64,000 nt of DNA from Cepaea nemoralis (GCA_014155875.1 JACEFZ010026853.1:124001-188000); one strand, 5' to 3'; counted from the stretch's first letter, positions 32,338 through 44,080 are shown. Notes: a model not told the origin generated them from the sequence alone. Numbers and translations: made by a program.

Positions 32338-34730
32338 TGTGGCATAACGCAACCAACCTTATTCATTTATCAACACCTGCCGCAAAAAGAGGAAACAACA
32401 TTAAAAGAAATTGACTTCACAACCGCAAACGGAGACTAGGACTTAAAACTTAACATCGAAACTGGAACTGAACAAGTGACAAATGACGTGGATTCTTAGA
32501 AAGATTTCATCAGACCAAGCTCGGAACCCCATTGGTTGGGAGAGACACGTGACCCGCCTTCGCGCCAGGGCATAATTAGCATATATTACTATTTCATCAG
32601 AAATGTTAATAAGCCCGCACTTTGTCTGAAACTCGCTTCATGGACGGATGTGAGAAGATTGTGTGACCAAAAATTCAATGGGCAAGGCAGAAGTCTGGAT
32701 CCCTAGGTACGTTTGTTAGTCCCGTGATTAAACTAAGAACCCGATGTATCAAGTATCAAGTATGTAAACCCGTGTTTGTGATGTCAATTGAAATGTATAT
32801 TATTAATTAAAACCTCTGAAATGTAAAAATGCTCGACTGTAGATTCTAACGACGCAAAGCCATTCCCGGGCAAAATGACTCTCTAATATTCTCTTAGATA
32901 GAACTGCCATCTCTGATATTCTTAGAGATAATTATTAACGTTAAGAAGTGCATTACTACATTCTATTCTAAACAACTGTGAGAAGTGATGATTCGAAAGC
33001 AATCTTGTGCATTTCACCAAAAACATTGTAAAAGATGCTATCACTATCTACAGCTGAAATGACAGTTCGTGTACTAGAACAAGTGCCTTGTTCTAAAACG
33101 AGACTTATCTATGCCTATTTACAATCTAGAAAAAACTGAAAGTGAAAATCAATCTTCCTTTCTCCTTTATCTATTGAATCAATAGGGTTTGGCGAAATAA
33201 ATTTATATTTAAGGTCAAATTTAAATTAGATAGAGCACTTATGAACTGCAATACATGAGAAAGTTGTGCTTCGCGGAACACCATCACACGCAGTGAACTT
33301 AACTCATTACTCAACATAACTTAAAACTCATCACCACACAACACAACAATCAACACCAAAAACAGATAATGGGAGAGAGTTATTAGACACAAGAAGAAGA
33401 AGAAGTTATTGGGAAAACACAGAGAATTATTTATACAACGCGATAAACACCATTTAGTGGCAGAAATGTTATAAATGTATGTCATTTATTTACATGCATC
33501 TTGACATATTCTCATTCTTGTCATTGTCTCACTGTACAACGTTCACTGACCTCCAGTCAAATGAGGACTTACATACAGCAGGAACAAGTTGATACAAGGC
33601 GTACACAGTGTGATAAACTCTGACCACCCCAAATTAACCCAACACTAGCTTAGAGAGAAAAAGAGGGGGAGGGGAACTAGTTCCTACTTCAGGAATTTAG
33701 ATTTCTTCCGACCTACTTCTTATTATTGTATTGGTAGGAATGTACATATTTATGCGAATACTCATCAGTGATCTGGTGTGGCTACATACCAACAACACCC
33801 AACACATCAGCAAACTAGACCACCTAAATCAGACCTGAGAGAGAGAGCCGAGAGAAGGAGATGAACCACAAGTGAGATGGAGGATGACTTGGCTATGAGC
33901 AAAGCATGGGAGGCCTTCAGAGGAGCTATACGGCAGACCTGAATGGTCCAATCAGTCAAATGGACCCTGGCTTACCTAATCCTCCAGTCACCAGTTACTT
34001 TTCTCATTGGTAGACACCACACCCAATTTCAGGAAATGATATTTAATGGTTGAGACATCACCATCATACTTAATATGTACAACATCAAAATGTTTACTAT
34101 GTTTTCACACTTGTTGACATCTCATATATTGATGCTTGTTATTGATTGTCTGGGACAATGGTCCAACGTGCACTGTTTCTATTACTTTGTGTGTAATCAC
34201 AATGAGATGTATGTACTGACCAGAAGGCTCAGGCCAGTCACTAAATGATTAACTGAATTGACCTTCTGTTAATTTGTCAGTTCAAACCTATCTGTGTCAA
34301 CACTTCTTTGTACATCATGTTGTCAGAATCTAATGTGATTGATTATGTGTTTGATTGTTTAAAGATAATTAACTCATAATGACTTACTGAATGGGGAAAA
34401 AAGACTCTAGATCTATCAACTGCTCAACATCCATGTTTTCTTCTTCATCTAAATCAGGCTGAGAAAATTCTCCAGACTTTCCTCAGATTTGATAAACTAA
34501 AAGGGGGCTCCAGAGCTAAGAATCATTGGAGAAGGGGCAGATTCCCATTAGTATTACCATTCTCACCAGGGCCATATCTATATCTCCTAACATACTTACA
34601 AAACGAGGCCTGCAGATAATCAAGTTCATATTCTGGGGTTTTGAAGATAGAAGAGATGGGCTCTACTTCTTTTGTTAAAATGGGGCATGCACTACAGTGA
34701 TCTCCCACTCCCTTCCAAAGATATATGACA
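32338..34730 (+). repeat. 3' LTR of gypsy 1 (2393 bp)
   Basis: This is a full-length partner of the 5' LTR with the same TG/CA ends. It is followed directly by the CCCAT duplication and by the rest of the SINE-1 copy. Confidence 0.95.
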
Positions 34731-35043
34731 CCCATATGTGCTCCGTTGTACTCCTAACTCAAGTCTGAGTCCGGAGAATCTCAGCTCAGCGCACGAACTC
34801 CGTAGCGCCGGCGAGGTTCCTGAAATACTTTGGGTAGATTTGTAACTCGAAATTTTGCCCGGACAGCGCCGTTAGGCTACTCTTTTCCGATTTCCAACTG
34901 CCAACGGATTTATTCCGTGCGCAACAATACACACGGGTGTCTGATCTCACTACCCAGAGACCAGGGGAAATTGTGTTACTACAAGTCCACGTGAAAAAAT
35001 CCCAGCCCTCGAGGCGGACACCATACCTTGAGACCACTTAGCT

Positions 35044-35156
<113 letters not shown>

Positions 35157-35800
35157 GAAAACATTTGAAAGCAATTCTCTTGATTGAATGCAGCAATTCT
35201 AAACCAAGCATTGGTTATACTTTGAAAGCCAAATATCAGTTTCACACACCTCACTACACCTTATTTGCTGCTTTGTTTGTGGGATTTGGATATGTGCACA
35301 CTAGGTCTCATGTAACCATCTTTTTGCTAACATCGCCTTCTTTGGTAACTTTTTTTTTTCCAGAGAATAAATATGTTGTTTGTATTTGTTTTTTGTACAC
35401 TGCATGCCGCTTACCCATGATTAATTTAGCTTTTCGTCTTTTCCCCCAGAGATTTCATTCTGGCTTGCAAGTATTGTTAAAGTTAGTTGCATATCCTATA
35501 CGTTTGCATGTCAACACCAGCATTATTTGCTGATGTTGATGTCTTGCAGTTTACGTTCAGTAGTTTGTCATTGCTTTCTGAACAACCGGCACCCATACCG
35601 TGGCGAAAAAACCCAGCGCAACGCGGTCTGCTGCCAAATCGTGCGCACTGTATTTCAAAAGCGGGTATACGGGATTACGAATGTCCGTAATACCTTCGCC
35701 ACGGGACGGTGCAAGTATTGTACAGAATGAGTATCCGGCCCGCGCACGTCATTTTTGTCAGTTATCCGGCCCGCCGTGAAAAAAGTTTGGTGACCCCTGA

Positions 35801-35930
35801 TGATAGCGGTAGGAGCTATTAGTAGTGTGACTCTTCGCTGGATGTTGAACGAGGGACGGAGCGCGAATGGGAATGTCCTGAGTGCAGTGATGTCAGCTCT
35901 TAGCTCAACTCAACTCAACAACTGAACTGC
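35801..35930 (+). pseudogene. R1/I-type LINE: C-terminal tail
   Basis: After the hAT-like element the sequence reads IAVGAISSVTLRWMLNEG in the frame that continues YNQIA at 24180. A similar YNQ-A-G motif is typical near the end of proteins of this LINE class. The exact 3' end is not visible; the minus-strand LINE-C fragment starts at about 35935. Confidence 0.65.
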
Positions 35931-35934
35931 TACG

Positions 35935-36760
35935 TGTTTGTTCTTTAATACTGGTGCCAATGAGTTTGCTTTCCATTATCCATATATTTTCGATTTCGTC
36001 TTCTGATTTACCATTTTATGATATTATCGTACTTCGTAAAGTACTTGAAATTCTCTACATGTTTCATGGGGTGTCGATTACATGAGTCTGTTGTTTCTTC
36101 TTATTTGGTTATATTCATTACGTCTGTTTTATTGGCGCTAATTTTCAGGTTATGTTCATTACACACTTCACTTAGACTATTTATGTGGTCTTATAATTTT
36201 GCTTCTGATTTTGCTATTAGTGCTTGATCTTTAATGGTACAATTTGCCGGTGGTTCTTCTTCTGAGTTCTGTTCGTCATGCGGTGTTGTTACGGTCTCTG
36301 TTTGGATGGTTTCTTTACACACGCTGTCTATATAGGTTATGAACAAAGGGGGGATAGGACACAACCTTGTCGTACTCCGGATCTTATGGTGAAGAGTTCT
36401 TAGTATCCCCCGTTTGTTCTTACCATGCATTCACTGTTGTTATACAAGCGTCTATAAACGTTTGTTAGATGTGCACTCACTCCATATCGTTTAAGGATTT
36501 CCCATAGCTTCTTTTTATCTACTCTATCAAACGCCTTTTCTTGGGCGACAAAGGTTAAGTAGAGTGTTTCATTAAATTCGATCAATTTTTCTATCATTTG
36601 TCTAAGAGCAAAGATGGCAACCTGTGCGTCCATTTTTCCTCCTAAATCCAAGTTTTAATTTAGCCGGGTTTCTATTGTAGGTGGCAGTCTTTTCTTGAGA
36701 ATTTAGGAACATATTTTTGTCAGTATGACTCTCAAGGGAAATTCCTCTGTATTGTGTGCA
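35935..36760 (-). pseudogene. LINE-C reverse transcriptase fragment
   Basis: Minus-strand RT blocks run in order: a degraded RGISLESHTDK near 36730, ATFALRQ-type sequence (AIFALRQMIEKLIEFN, about 36620-36570), VDKKKLWEILKRYGVSAHL (36520-36465), SECMVRTNGGY at 36425-36400, a PLFITYIDSVCKET region (36345-36310) and NEHNLKISANKTDVMNITK (36155-36100). It is a different family from LINE-A and LINE-B. Several stops and lost catalytic residues show it is long dead. Confidence 0.8.
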
Positions 36761-36773
36761 GTCTCTTTAACTG

Positions 36774-37179
36774 CCTAGGGGGCTTCGTAATCTCGAGGTA
36801 TGGTGTCCGCCTCGAGTGCTGGAGGTCCCGGGTTCAAGCCCCGGTGATGACCGGGATTTTTCCTCGTGGACTACTAGTAATAAAATTTCCCCTGGTCTCT
36901 GGGTAGTGAGATCGGACGCCCGAGTATATTGTTGCGCACGTAAAATATCCCTAGGTAGTTGGAAATCGAAAAACAGTAGCCTAAGAGCGCTGCCCGGAGA
37001 AAAATTTCGAGTTAGAAATCTACCCAAAGTATTTTAGGATCCTCGCCTATGCTAGGGAGTTCGTGCACTGAGCTGAGTTTTTCCAGACTCAGGTTTGAGT
37101 TAGGAGGAGAACGGAGAACTTATGGATTGTACCTGTGTGCCGTGACCTTGAACCATCGACTAAACTAAACTAATCTATA
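36774..37179 (+). mobile_element. SINE-1 copy, full length
   Basis: The tRNA-like head has an A-box-like region around TATGGTGTCCGCCTCGAG (36800-36820) and a B box GGGTTCAAGCCCC (36830-36842). A unique body follows and the tail is made of CTAAA units. TTTAACTG at 36766-36773 and 37180-37187 is a perfect 8-bp target duplication. Pol III transcription from the internal A and B boxes is expected for tRNA-derived SINEs. It lies between the LINE-C and LINE-D remnants. Confidence 0.88.
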
Positions 37180-37187
37180 TTTAACTG

Positions 37188-37625
37188 ACTTTATTTTTCC
37201 AAAAAACCATGTCTTCGACATAACGCAGGTTGTTTGCATTGCGCCCACCAAATGATATTCCTGACGTGTCTTGTATGGATCTCATCATTATTTCTCTGCA
37301 CAAATTGAACAATTTGAGTGATGGTACATATTAGTGTCTAGCACCTTATTTAAAGTGTTGAAAAGTACCTATATGGGTGTAATTAATTATGGCCGTTTTG
37401 TTTTCCAATACACGTATTCTAACATTCTTAAATTTTTACCATCAATGTCTAAAATTTCCAAATTTCTAATAATTTCTTTTTGTGTTAATTTAGGATCGAT
37501 ATTTTCTTTGACCAATATTATTTCTAAGTATATATAAAACATATTTTTTTCTTGGCAGTGATCATACTGCCAGATGAGTTGTGTAATGAACAGTCTCGGG
37601 TCATTCCCATATACGTTCAATCCTC
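37188..37625 (-). pseudogene. LINE-D reverse transcriptase fragment
   Basis: On the minus strand, the segment NDPRLFITQLIWQYDHC (near 37620-37550) is followed by EIIRNLEILDIDGKNLRMLEYVYW (37470-37400) and MMRSIQDTSGISFGGRNANN (37285-37225), then LRYVEDM. The last is an RT catalytic box with YADD changed to YVED, so the second aspartate is lost. The conserved RGVRQGCVLSP block between them is deleted or unreadable. Confidence 0.75.
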
Positions 37626-37654
37626 ATATTTAACATCAAACGAAGATTACCAAT

Positions 37655-37885
37655 ACTAATGGTACCAGCTGCAACCTGCATGATGACGTCAGTATACAGG
37701 TTACAACCTACAGGTTTCACGGATAAGGTGGTGTGGTCGGTGTAACGATACCAGCTGCAATATCCATGATGTCAGTATACAGGTTACACAGATACAGTGA
37801 TGGGATCGAGGTAACGGTACCAGCTGCAACCTTCATGATGATGTCAATATACAAGATACACAGAAAAAGTGATGTGGCCGGTGAA
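37655..37885. repeat. Three imperfect tandem units of about 75-85 bp
   Basis: Units starting at about 37660, 37747 and 37817 share TACCAGCTGCAA, then CATGATG and GTCAGTATACAGGTTACA. Spacing varies because of internal indels. No coding frame is supported. Confidence 0.75.
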
Positions 37886-39183
37886 CGTGGCCAACAAACA
37901 ACTATCTGTCGGCATCCCTCAGGCTCAACGCGCCACTTACTGCCACGGTTTTACCAGTACCTGATTGGGGTCGCCATGGGTACTCTGCATGCTCTAATGA
38001 CGTAACGTAGGCAAGCAGAAGGAAGGGGTGCCTTACATCTCCTTTGATAGAGGTTCCACGCACCTGTTGTAGTATGTCAATTGTGATAATGGCTCGTACT
38101 GATACTGCAGCACAACCTTTTTTACTTAGGAACAAAGGACGCCAGACACCGTGTCATGTTGATGATGACTTTATTAAATGAGTGCACCCTGCCGTTCCCG
38201 CAACCGGCTGGCAGAGATATTGTTTTACTCAATGTGCCACTGACTCAGTTCCTACACGGCGTTTGTCGGTCGGGAATGCTCCTGTCTCATCAACGATGGC
38301 GTGTATTCGTCTGTCCATGTTCTACCAAACCGTCGTAACGCATACATCAGTCGGCATGTTCATACATATACAACAAAAGTGTCACTTACAGTTACTTAGG
38401 GAATGTCCTCCGATGACACAATGTCCCACCTTCAAATATGACCATGAAATATGCTAACACATCCTCAGCGAACATACTGGCGAATCCCCCATGCTAACAA
38501 CTTCTTATAGACGCCAACTAGAAGATCACTTGTTCTCCAATTCCTTCATCTTTAGTATTTAGCGTAACCAAATCTCGTTATTCTTTCTCCATTCCAATGA
38601 AAAACAAAACACTGATATTACTAACTTTCTTAACTGTCAGAAAGTCCCAAGTGAAGTCACAACCCTTCTGGGCCTCTCAGCAACCCGTGTTCACACTTTC
38701 CCCCGTGTGTTTTCACTTATAGTATGTCCACATTTGTTTGCCTCAATATAACCATCCATATCTCATTAACCAAATAAGGGAAAATTATGAGATTTAGTTT
38801 ATAACCTTATCATTATGTCCACCCAACAAAAAAATTTTTGTTCTGGATATTTCGCAGCAGATTTTAAAATGTGTTTATATGTGGTATATAATTTACGGGT
38901 CTGAGATGACTTTCATAATTTTAAATGTATTGCAGCGTAGCCAGACAATCAGCGCTCAATGTTGAATATTGTACGTGTTTTGAAGGGATTGGCCTTATGC
39001 CAACTCCCCGCGATGTTCAAACTAGGACTGTTCAGAGGTGTCTCAAAATGTGGGTTATTTCATGAAACCTGATTAATATTATTTTTTTTTTTTTTAAATC
39101 TTACCACTTATCGTTAACATTGAAATGTGTGAATATTTTTCAATGGGATTTAATGCGAAATTGTACACTTCAAAGAAATCGCT
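37886..39183. other. Unassigned sequence
   Basis: I see no recognisable gene or repeat. Part of it may be the 5' flank or terminal region of the mariner-like element that follows, but no terminal inverted repeat was found. Confidence 0.45.
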
Positions 39184-40590
39184 ATGAAGTTGTACACATA
39201 TTTTTGTCAAGAAGCTGATCGCAGGAAACTGTTTTATACTATTACAAATTCCGAAAAAAGAACAGTTCATGCATTGGGTTTGAGTCGATGTGTGCAAGAA
39301 TCTGGAATTCAACCACCACGCAATAAGAAAACGGTAGGTAGAAAGATTATTGTAGACAGTTTTGACAAAGATGTCATAAGGCGAGCTATTATAAAAATGC
39401 TTTAAAAAGTCGCTTCAAATTCGACACGGTCGACTTCATTGCACCGGGTTCTATCCCTTATGGCTCAGTCTCTTTCCGCAGCGCGGAAAGTATCGCACAA
39501 AGCACGAACTTTGCAGCTCTAGCGACGACCCACAGAAGTCTACGAAAAATTTAACTCGTGAACCGAAGGATGCGGCCCGGAATCGAACCCACGATCTTTG
39601 GAGCCCGAGTCAAAAGGTTTGACCACTTCGCCACGGAGACTCCTAAAATTATAAAAAAAATTTGATTTTTATAAAAGTGCTAGATGCCAAAGAAACAGTG
39701 ACTGTAAGAAAACTTAGGGTTTGGTTTAGAAAGAACAATAACATAGAGCTATCCAAAATAACTTTGTGGAAAACTATAAGGACATTATCTTCACTTTTTG
39801 AAAGTACAAGGTCGGTAGAAATATTCTTTGCGAGCAACCGCATTTAGGAGCCTTGAGAAGCAGGTACCTACGTTAAATAAGGGAAATGCGCAAAGAAAAT
39901 TATGACATAGTGTATTTGGATGAGACGTGGATCAATGCGCACCACACAAGTGAAAAGGAATGGCAATCAATGGATCGAAAGATAAAGCGTTATGTGCCCA
40001 GTAGTAAAGGACAGCGTTTGGTCATAGCCTATGCTGGTAGTACTCATAATGGCTTACTACAGAATGCTGGGCTCGTGTTCGTATCAAAGCATGCAGACAA
40101 TAGGGATTATCATAATGAGATGAATGGTAATGTATTTAGAGATTGGCTCGAGAATACAGTACTTCCATCCCTTGATAGACTGTCTTGTCTAATCATGGAC
40201 AATGCATCATATCACAATGTTTTTGCCCAAGAATACAAAATACCTACGGCATCGAGCACACAGGAAGCAATAAAGATATGGCTCCGAAGGGAAAATATAC
40301 CATTTCCAGAAATATATTTCAAGCTACAGTCGTTGTCCCTTCTAAAACAGGCGCAAAAAAGCAAGAAATTTCAAATCGACAAGTTGATAGAAAAGCATGG
40401 CCATAGGTGCTTGAGACTCGACAGTATCATTCTCATTTAAACCCTATTGAACTTGTGTGGGCTAAAATTAAAGGACAAGTGGCAGCTGCCAATACTACAT
40501 TCAAATTATCTGACGTCAAGATACTAACCCAGTCCGCGCTATTAAATATTGATAAAAGTTACTGGAAAAAATGCGAGGACCATGTTTGAA
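39184..40590 (+). pseudogene. IS630/Tc1/mariner-like transposase, split by a SINE
   Basis: The N-terminal helix-turn-helix part lies at 39184-39401 (GRKIIVDSFDKDVIRRAI) and resumes after a SINE at 39669 (KVLDAKETVTVRKLRVWFRK, ITLWKTIR). The DDE core starts near 39886: YLDETWINAHHTSEKEW (first aspartate near 39919), RLVIAYAGST, DYHNEMNGNVFRDWLENTVL and CLIMDNASYHNVFA (second aspartate, near 40199). After a frame change near 40415 the third acid lies in HLNPIELVWAKIKGQVA (near 40440-40490). These three positions define the family. The protein cuts and pastes its own DNA at TA sites. Frame changes near 39850 and 40415 and the SINE inactivate it. No terminal repeats were identified. Confidence 0.87.
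39402..39668 (-). mobile_element. SINE-2 copy inside the mariner-like transposase
   Basis: On the minus strand the head reads TCTCCGTGGCGAAGTGGTCA (A box) near 39640-39620, with the B box GGGTTCGATTCC at 39586-39575. The body matches 41552-41810. TTATAAAAATGCT at 39389-39401 and TTATAAAAGTGCT at 39669-39681 differ at one position of 13 and form the target duplication. The transposase helix-turn-helix frame continues across it. Confidence 0.9.
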
Positions 40591-40867
40591 AGAGGAAGAG
40601 GACTATTGGAAAGAGGATGGATTGAATTTTATGCAACCGAGAGCAATCATCAACCTACTGGAATCGTCCGACACAGATTAAGGTCTGAGCAGATCGCAGA
40701 CCTTAATCTACGTACACACTTACTGGGATATTTTGCTCCAACTATTCAGACGAATTGCAGGTCCTAAACAGTACAGCATCAGCATAATGTCAATGGCAAC
40801 AGTTTGTATTCCACAGTGATGAATTTTCAATTGCGCAATCCTTCAGCGGTGACAAACAACTGTATTG
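40591..40867. other. Downstream flank of mariner-like element
   Basis: No motif is recognised except a degraded C-terminal extension of the transposase frame up to about 40640. Confidence 0.4.

Positions 40868-40868
<1 letters not shown>

Positions 40869-40922
<54 letters not shown>
40869..40922. repeat. (CA)n microsatellite
   Basis: About 27 uninterrupted CA units. Confidence 0.95.
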
Positions 40923-40928
<6 letters not shown>

Positions 40929-41551
40929 ACTAAACGCATTGAATACCAACAGAAGAGTAATCTTTCGGTGGAAACTGGCATATTGTGGCATAACAAGAAA
41001 CGTGAGAGCAAACACGTTGTCAAATTAGGGGACAACACACGTGCATACGAATCAATCTATAAACTTCAATGAAAAGAGGACCAACATCTTGGTCGTTAAG
41101 AAGAAAGCCCACTACAGAGACACTGACAACTATTTTCATAGTGCAAAACAAGTAATCATGTTCCGTCTCTGAACGGTAAACAACAGAGCAGACAATCTTT
41201 CACGAAGACTCAAAGCGGGTCTGTCACCCATGTGTACGTGTGAACAAACTACACAGACAGCTGAACAGATTCTTAAAAATGGAAACATGATGACTAAATT
41301 GCGGTATCATTTCTGGTCACTCCATACGCACATTAACGCACAGCTATTTGGAAGCTTTCACTGAACTCAATATAAAAAGCTAACATGAATACTTGTGTAT
41401 ACTTTATTAACCAGCAGCTGAAGAAACAAGAAGGAAATGAAAAATAAGGTAAGAAATATATTCCTTCTACTTTCCTGTTAATTTACAAATTATTTACCCC
41501 ATGCATCTGTAAATTCTCTGTCTTTACTAATATTACACATTGCACCCCTCT
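40923..41551. other. Unassigned sequence
   Basis: No gene, repeat or structured element is recognised. Confidence 0.5.
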
Positions 41552-41820
41552 CGGGATTCTCCGTGGTGAAGTGGTCAAGCCGTCTGACTCGGGCTCTGAA
41601 GGTTGTATATTCGATTCCGGGCCGCGTCCTTCATTTCACGAGTGCATTTTTTCGGAGACTCCCGAGGGTCGTCGCTGGAGTACGGAGTTCGTGCTTTGTG
41701 CGACGCTTTCCGCGCTGGGGAAAGAAACTGAGCCATATGGGATTTTAAAAAATCCGGTGCAATGCAGCCGACCCTGTCGACTTTTAAGCTAGTTCTTTCA
41801 TTGCACCCACTCCCATACGA
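41552..41820 (+). mobile_element. SINE-2 copy
   Basis: The tRNA-like head has A box GTGGTGAAGTGGTCAAGC (41560-41577) and B box TATTCGATTCCGG (41608-41620). The body (GAGTACGGAGTTCGTGCTTT, CGCTGGGGAAAGAAACTGAG) matches the reverse complement of 39402-39668. No clear target duplication was seen. Confidence 0.85.
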
Positions 41821-42632
41821 ATCCGGATACGCCTTGTGTGTCATCTGAATTGGCGGGGCTTTCCTTACTGTAAACATAAATTTTTAGGGGAAAATCACTA
41901 GTTTTTAAGCAAAACATCAAAGAAATGTCGCCGCTTTCGATGATTTAAGTTGTTTTTGGACCTATCAAAGACATATTCCTTGGGTGGGGGTAAATATAAG
42001 ACGGCTGGGAAAATTTCAAAAGGATGCAACAGACAGTTTTCAAAATAATTGATCGTGAATGAAGGCATTCTTTGTGGGACATACTATAGCCCGAATTGTA
42101 CACGTTGGCCCCTCGAGATGATTAGCGCTCAACTGCACCAAGTGCCTCAACGTTAGATAACTCGATGCTGTTCTGCTAAACTTTTATTATTCCCCTTGTT
42201 CTTCATGCCTCATGGTTAGACAACTCCGAATTGCCCTGCTAAAGTTTTGTTAGGGCCCTTTGATATATGGCAAGGGGATGATAACCTTATATAGCTACCT
42301 GTAGCTGAGGTAGTGAGGTAACACGAGAAGAATCAAAGATATTACACACAGTAATACAGTCACTTAAACATGACGGTTTGAAAACAAGAGGATCGACTTA
42401 CTGCACTGGGTTTCATCCTATATTATCTCTTTCCACAAAGTAGACCTGAGCTTACAGTGTAGATGGAAATTAATTCCGCACAAATCGCAACAGACGGAAA
42501 CCCACTGACAGCACTAGCTACATGTTAATGAACACTAAACTACTGCGACTCCACCCTCGGACATGTGAAGTTTCAAGCCGACTTGATCTAAAAGATGAGA
42601 GAACTCCCCTGTAAATGTCCGGTACGCTCACT
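41821..42632. other. Unassigned sequence
   Basis: No gene or repeat is recognised. It ends at a short tandem duplication. Confidence 0.5.
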
Positions 42633-42740
42633 TTGAGGTAGACTACAATCCTTAAACCGGCATTCAGTTGGACTTAAACGCTGATATTGAGATAGACTAC
42701 AATCCCTACACCTGCATTCAGTTGGACCTAAACGCTGATT
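42633..42740. repeat. Tandem duplication, two 54-bp units
   Basis: Units 42633-42686 and 42687-42740 share GTAGACTACAATCC-type sequence and GCATTCAGTTGGAC, with about 85 percent identity. Confidence 0.85.
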
Positions 42741-43079
42741 TCTCGTTCATAATACTGAACGTCACATTGCATTGTCTATAAAATCAACCTGGCCTTGATA
42801 GCTACATCACATAAAAGACATGCGACATATTTTTTTTAACCAAATGACAATTGAGAAAGAATTGGATTTCACTAAATCTTTCGTTAGACTGGAAAACAAG
42901 TCACGAACAAACGAGCGTGGTTAAAGGATTTTTCAAGAATTGCATTATTTCATGGGAAAAAAAACAAAACAATAAAGCTGTGCCGGAAAACCCTATGCCA
43001 TTGTACTGGGTCGCCAACAATCCTAAGACATTGTACCGGGGCGCCGTCAACCTTATGCCACTGTGAAGGAGTGTATAAA

Positions 43080-44080
43080 GCGGGCGGGTATAATTTATTT
43101 GACAAAAGTGACCAAGTTCCAGAGCACTACATACCGAGAGTGCTGCAATGCTCTAGGTGCCAGAAGTCTTGGCACACCCGTGCCACCTGCAAGACTAAGG
43201 TGGAGATATGCAGATAAAGCTCTGGACCTCATCCATAAAATCAGTGCCAGCATGCAAAGATCGACAAGAAAGTGCGCCAATTTCCTTCACAACCATGGCG
43301 CTAGGTACCTCGGCTGCCCCTGCCACCGAGACAGCAAGGAAGCTATGAATATCGCCATCAAGACTAATCTGCCCTAATAAGAAGCTAGGATGCAGTACGA
43401 GGCGACCAACCAACTCACAAAAAGCGACAAAGCAGTTCAAACGCATGGAGGAAGCAAATAACAAGACACAAGAAACACAGATAACGGCCGTTCAGCGCAT
43501 ACTGGACGAACTGAAACAAGTCCAGCAGAAGATTGAGCAAGATGTCACTCGAAACGGCTGCTATTAAGGCTGAGACTGACGAAACTCTATCGAAAATTCA
43601 AGAAGAAAGAGAAAAGACAGAAGAAACGCTTAAACAGATCCAAGAAGAAAGACTACAAATAGAACTACTCAAGTCCACCACCACAAGCAGAAGATGCAAA
43701 ACCTCAGACAGAAGAAGGAGAAAAGGTAGAATTCCACAGCGACCGCGGTGAAGAAATATGGCCGGAGTGAGGAAATATATCCGCAATGGACAAACCGTCC
43801 TCGTAGCAGACCATCTGAGAAGACGCAGGCGACACACCGAAACATCTGAACCAGAAGATGCAAAGCCCCAGACAGAAGAAGAAGCAACAGATGAAGAAGG
43901 CTACCCAGACCAAGACCGAGGGTGTGGGGAGGCCATGGAACGATATCGCCCCCCCCCCCCCCCCCCACAAAGATCAAATTGGCGAACACCGAGAAGATTC
44001 GAAGACAAGCCAAGACGGGGAAATAGGAGGAACACCAGAAGAGACGACAACTGGTAAAGCTCCCTGAAGGAAACAGCACC
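43080..44080 (+). pseudogene. Jockey/I-type LINE ORF1 with zinc knuckles
   Basis: In the frame around 43125-43200 the sequence YIPRVLQCSRCQKSWHTRATC holds a CX2CX4HX4C knuckle. A second, partly eroded knuckle ends in NHGARYLGCP (near 43290-43320), a phrase typical of Jockey/I-group ORF1 proteins. Downstream is a coiled-coil-like segment (RILDELKQVQQKIEQDV, then EEREKTEETLKQIQEERLQI, 43490-43660) and an acidic tail in which EDAKPQTEE occurs twice (near 43694 and 43853). Such proteins bind element RNA. Several frame changes show decay. A run of 18 Cs lies at 43949-43966. Confidence 0.72.

Larger units (their letters stand above)
24882..34730 (+). mobile_element. Gypsy LTR retrotransposon 1 (Gmr1-like), 9.85 kb
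   Basis: Two LTRs of about 2.4 kb (24882-27289 and 32338-34730), each starting TGTGGCATAA and ending TATATGACA, enclose gag, protease, integrase, RT and RNase H. CCCAT flanks both sides (24877-24881 and 34731-34735), a 5-bp duplication as expected for gypsy. Integrase precedes RT, unlike the usual Ty3/gypsy order and like the Gmr1 group. Many frame changes break the coding region. No env-like frame follows RNase H. A purine-rich stretch, GGAGTGGGG, lies just before the 3' LTR and may serve as polypurine tract. Confidence 0.93.
24828..35037 (-). mobile_element. SINE-1 copy split by a gypsy element
   Basis: Read on the minus strand, 35037-34731 and 24881-24828 together form one SINE like the copy at 36774-37179. 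The two parts share the sequence around TATGGTGTCCGCCTCGAG, the CCCTGGTCTCTGGGTAGTGA body, and a tail of CTAAA units (TTTAGTTTAGTTTAG on the plus strand at about 24828-24845). TTAGCTTA at 24820-24827 and 35038-35045 is its target duplication. Its tRNA-like head lacks about 35 bp that would contain the B box, so this copy would be transcriptionally weak. Confidence 0.85.

Noticed and set aside
36790..36850. Functional tRNA gene
   Set aside because: The A and B boxes belong to a SINE head: the cloverleaf is incomplete, a 300-bp body follows and the unit has its own target duplication.
35935..37625. LINE-C and LINE-D as one LINE interrupted by SINE-1
   Set aside because: Both pieces contain overlapping parts of RT and differ in family signature, so they cannot be consecutive halves of one protein.
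40790..41038. Frames with Cys-Val or Thr-His runs
   Set aside because: They are translations of the CA microsatellite and have no other motif.
41552..41630. Functional tRNA gene (also 39570-39645 and 45911-45990)
   Set aside because: The same heads occur in repeated SINE copies with shared bodies and tails.
43758..44057. Proline-rich, arginine-rich host protein
   Set aside because: The proline run comes from an 18-C homopolymer and the flanking frame is part of the decayed LINE ORF1 region.
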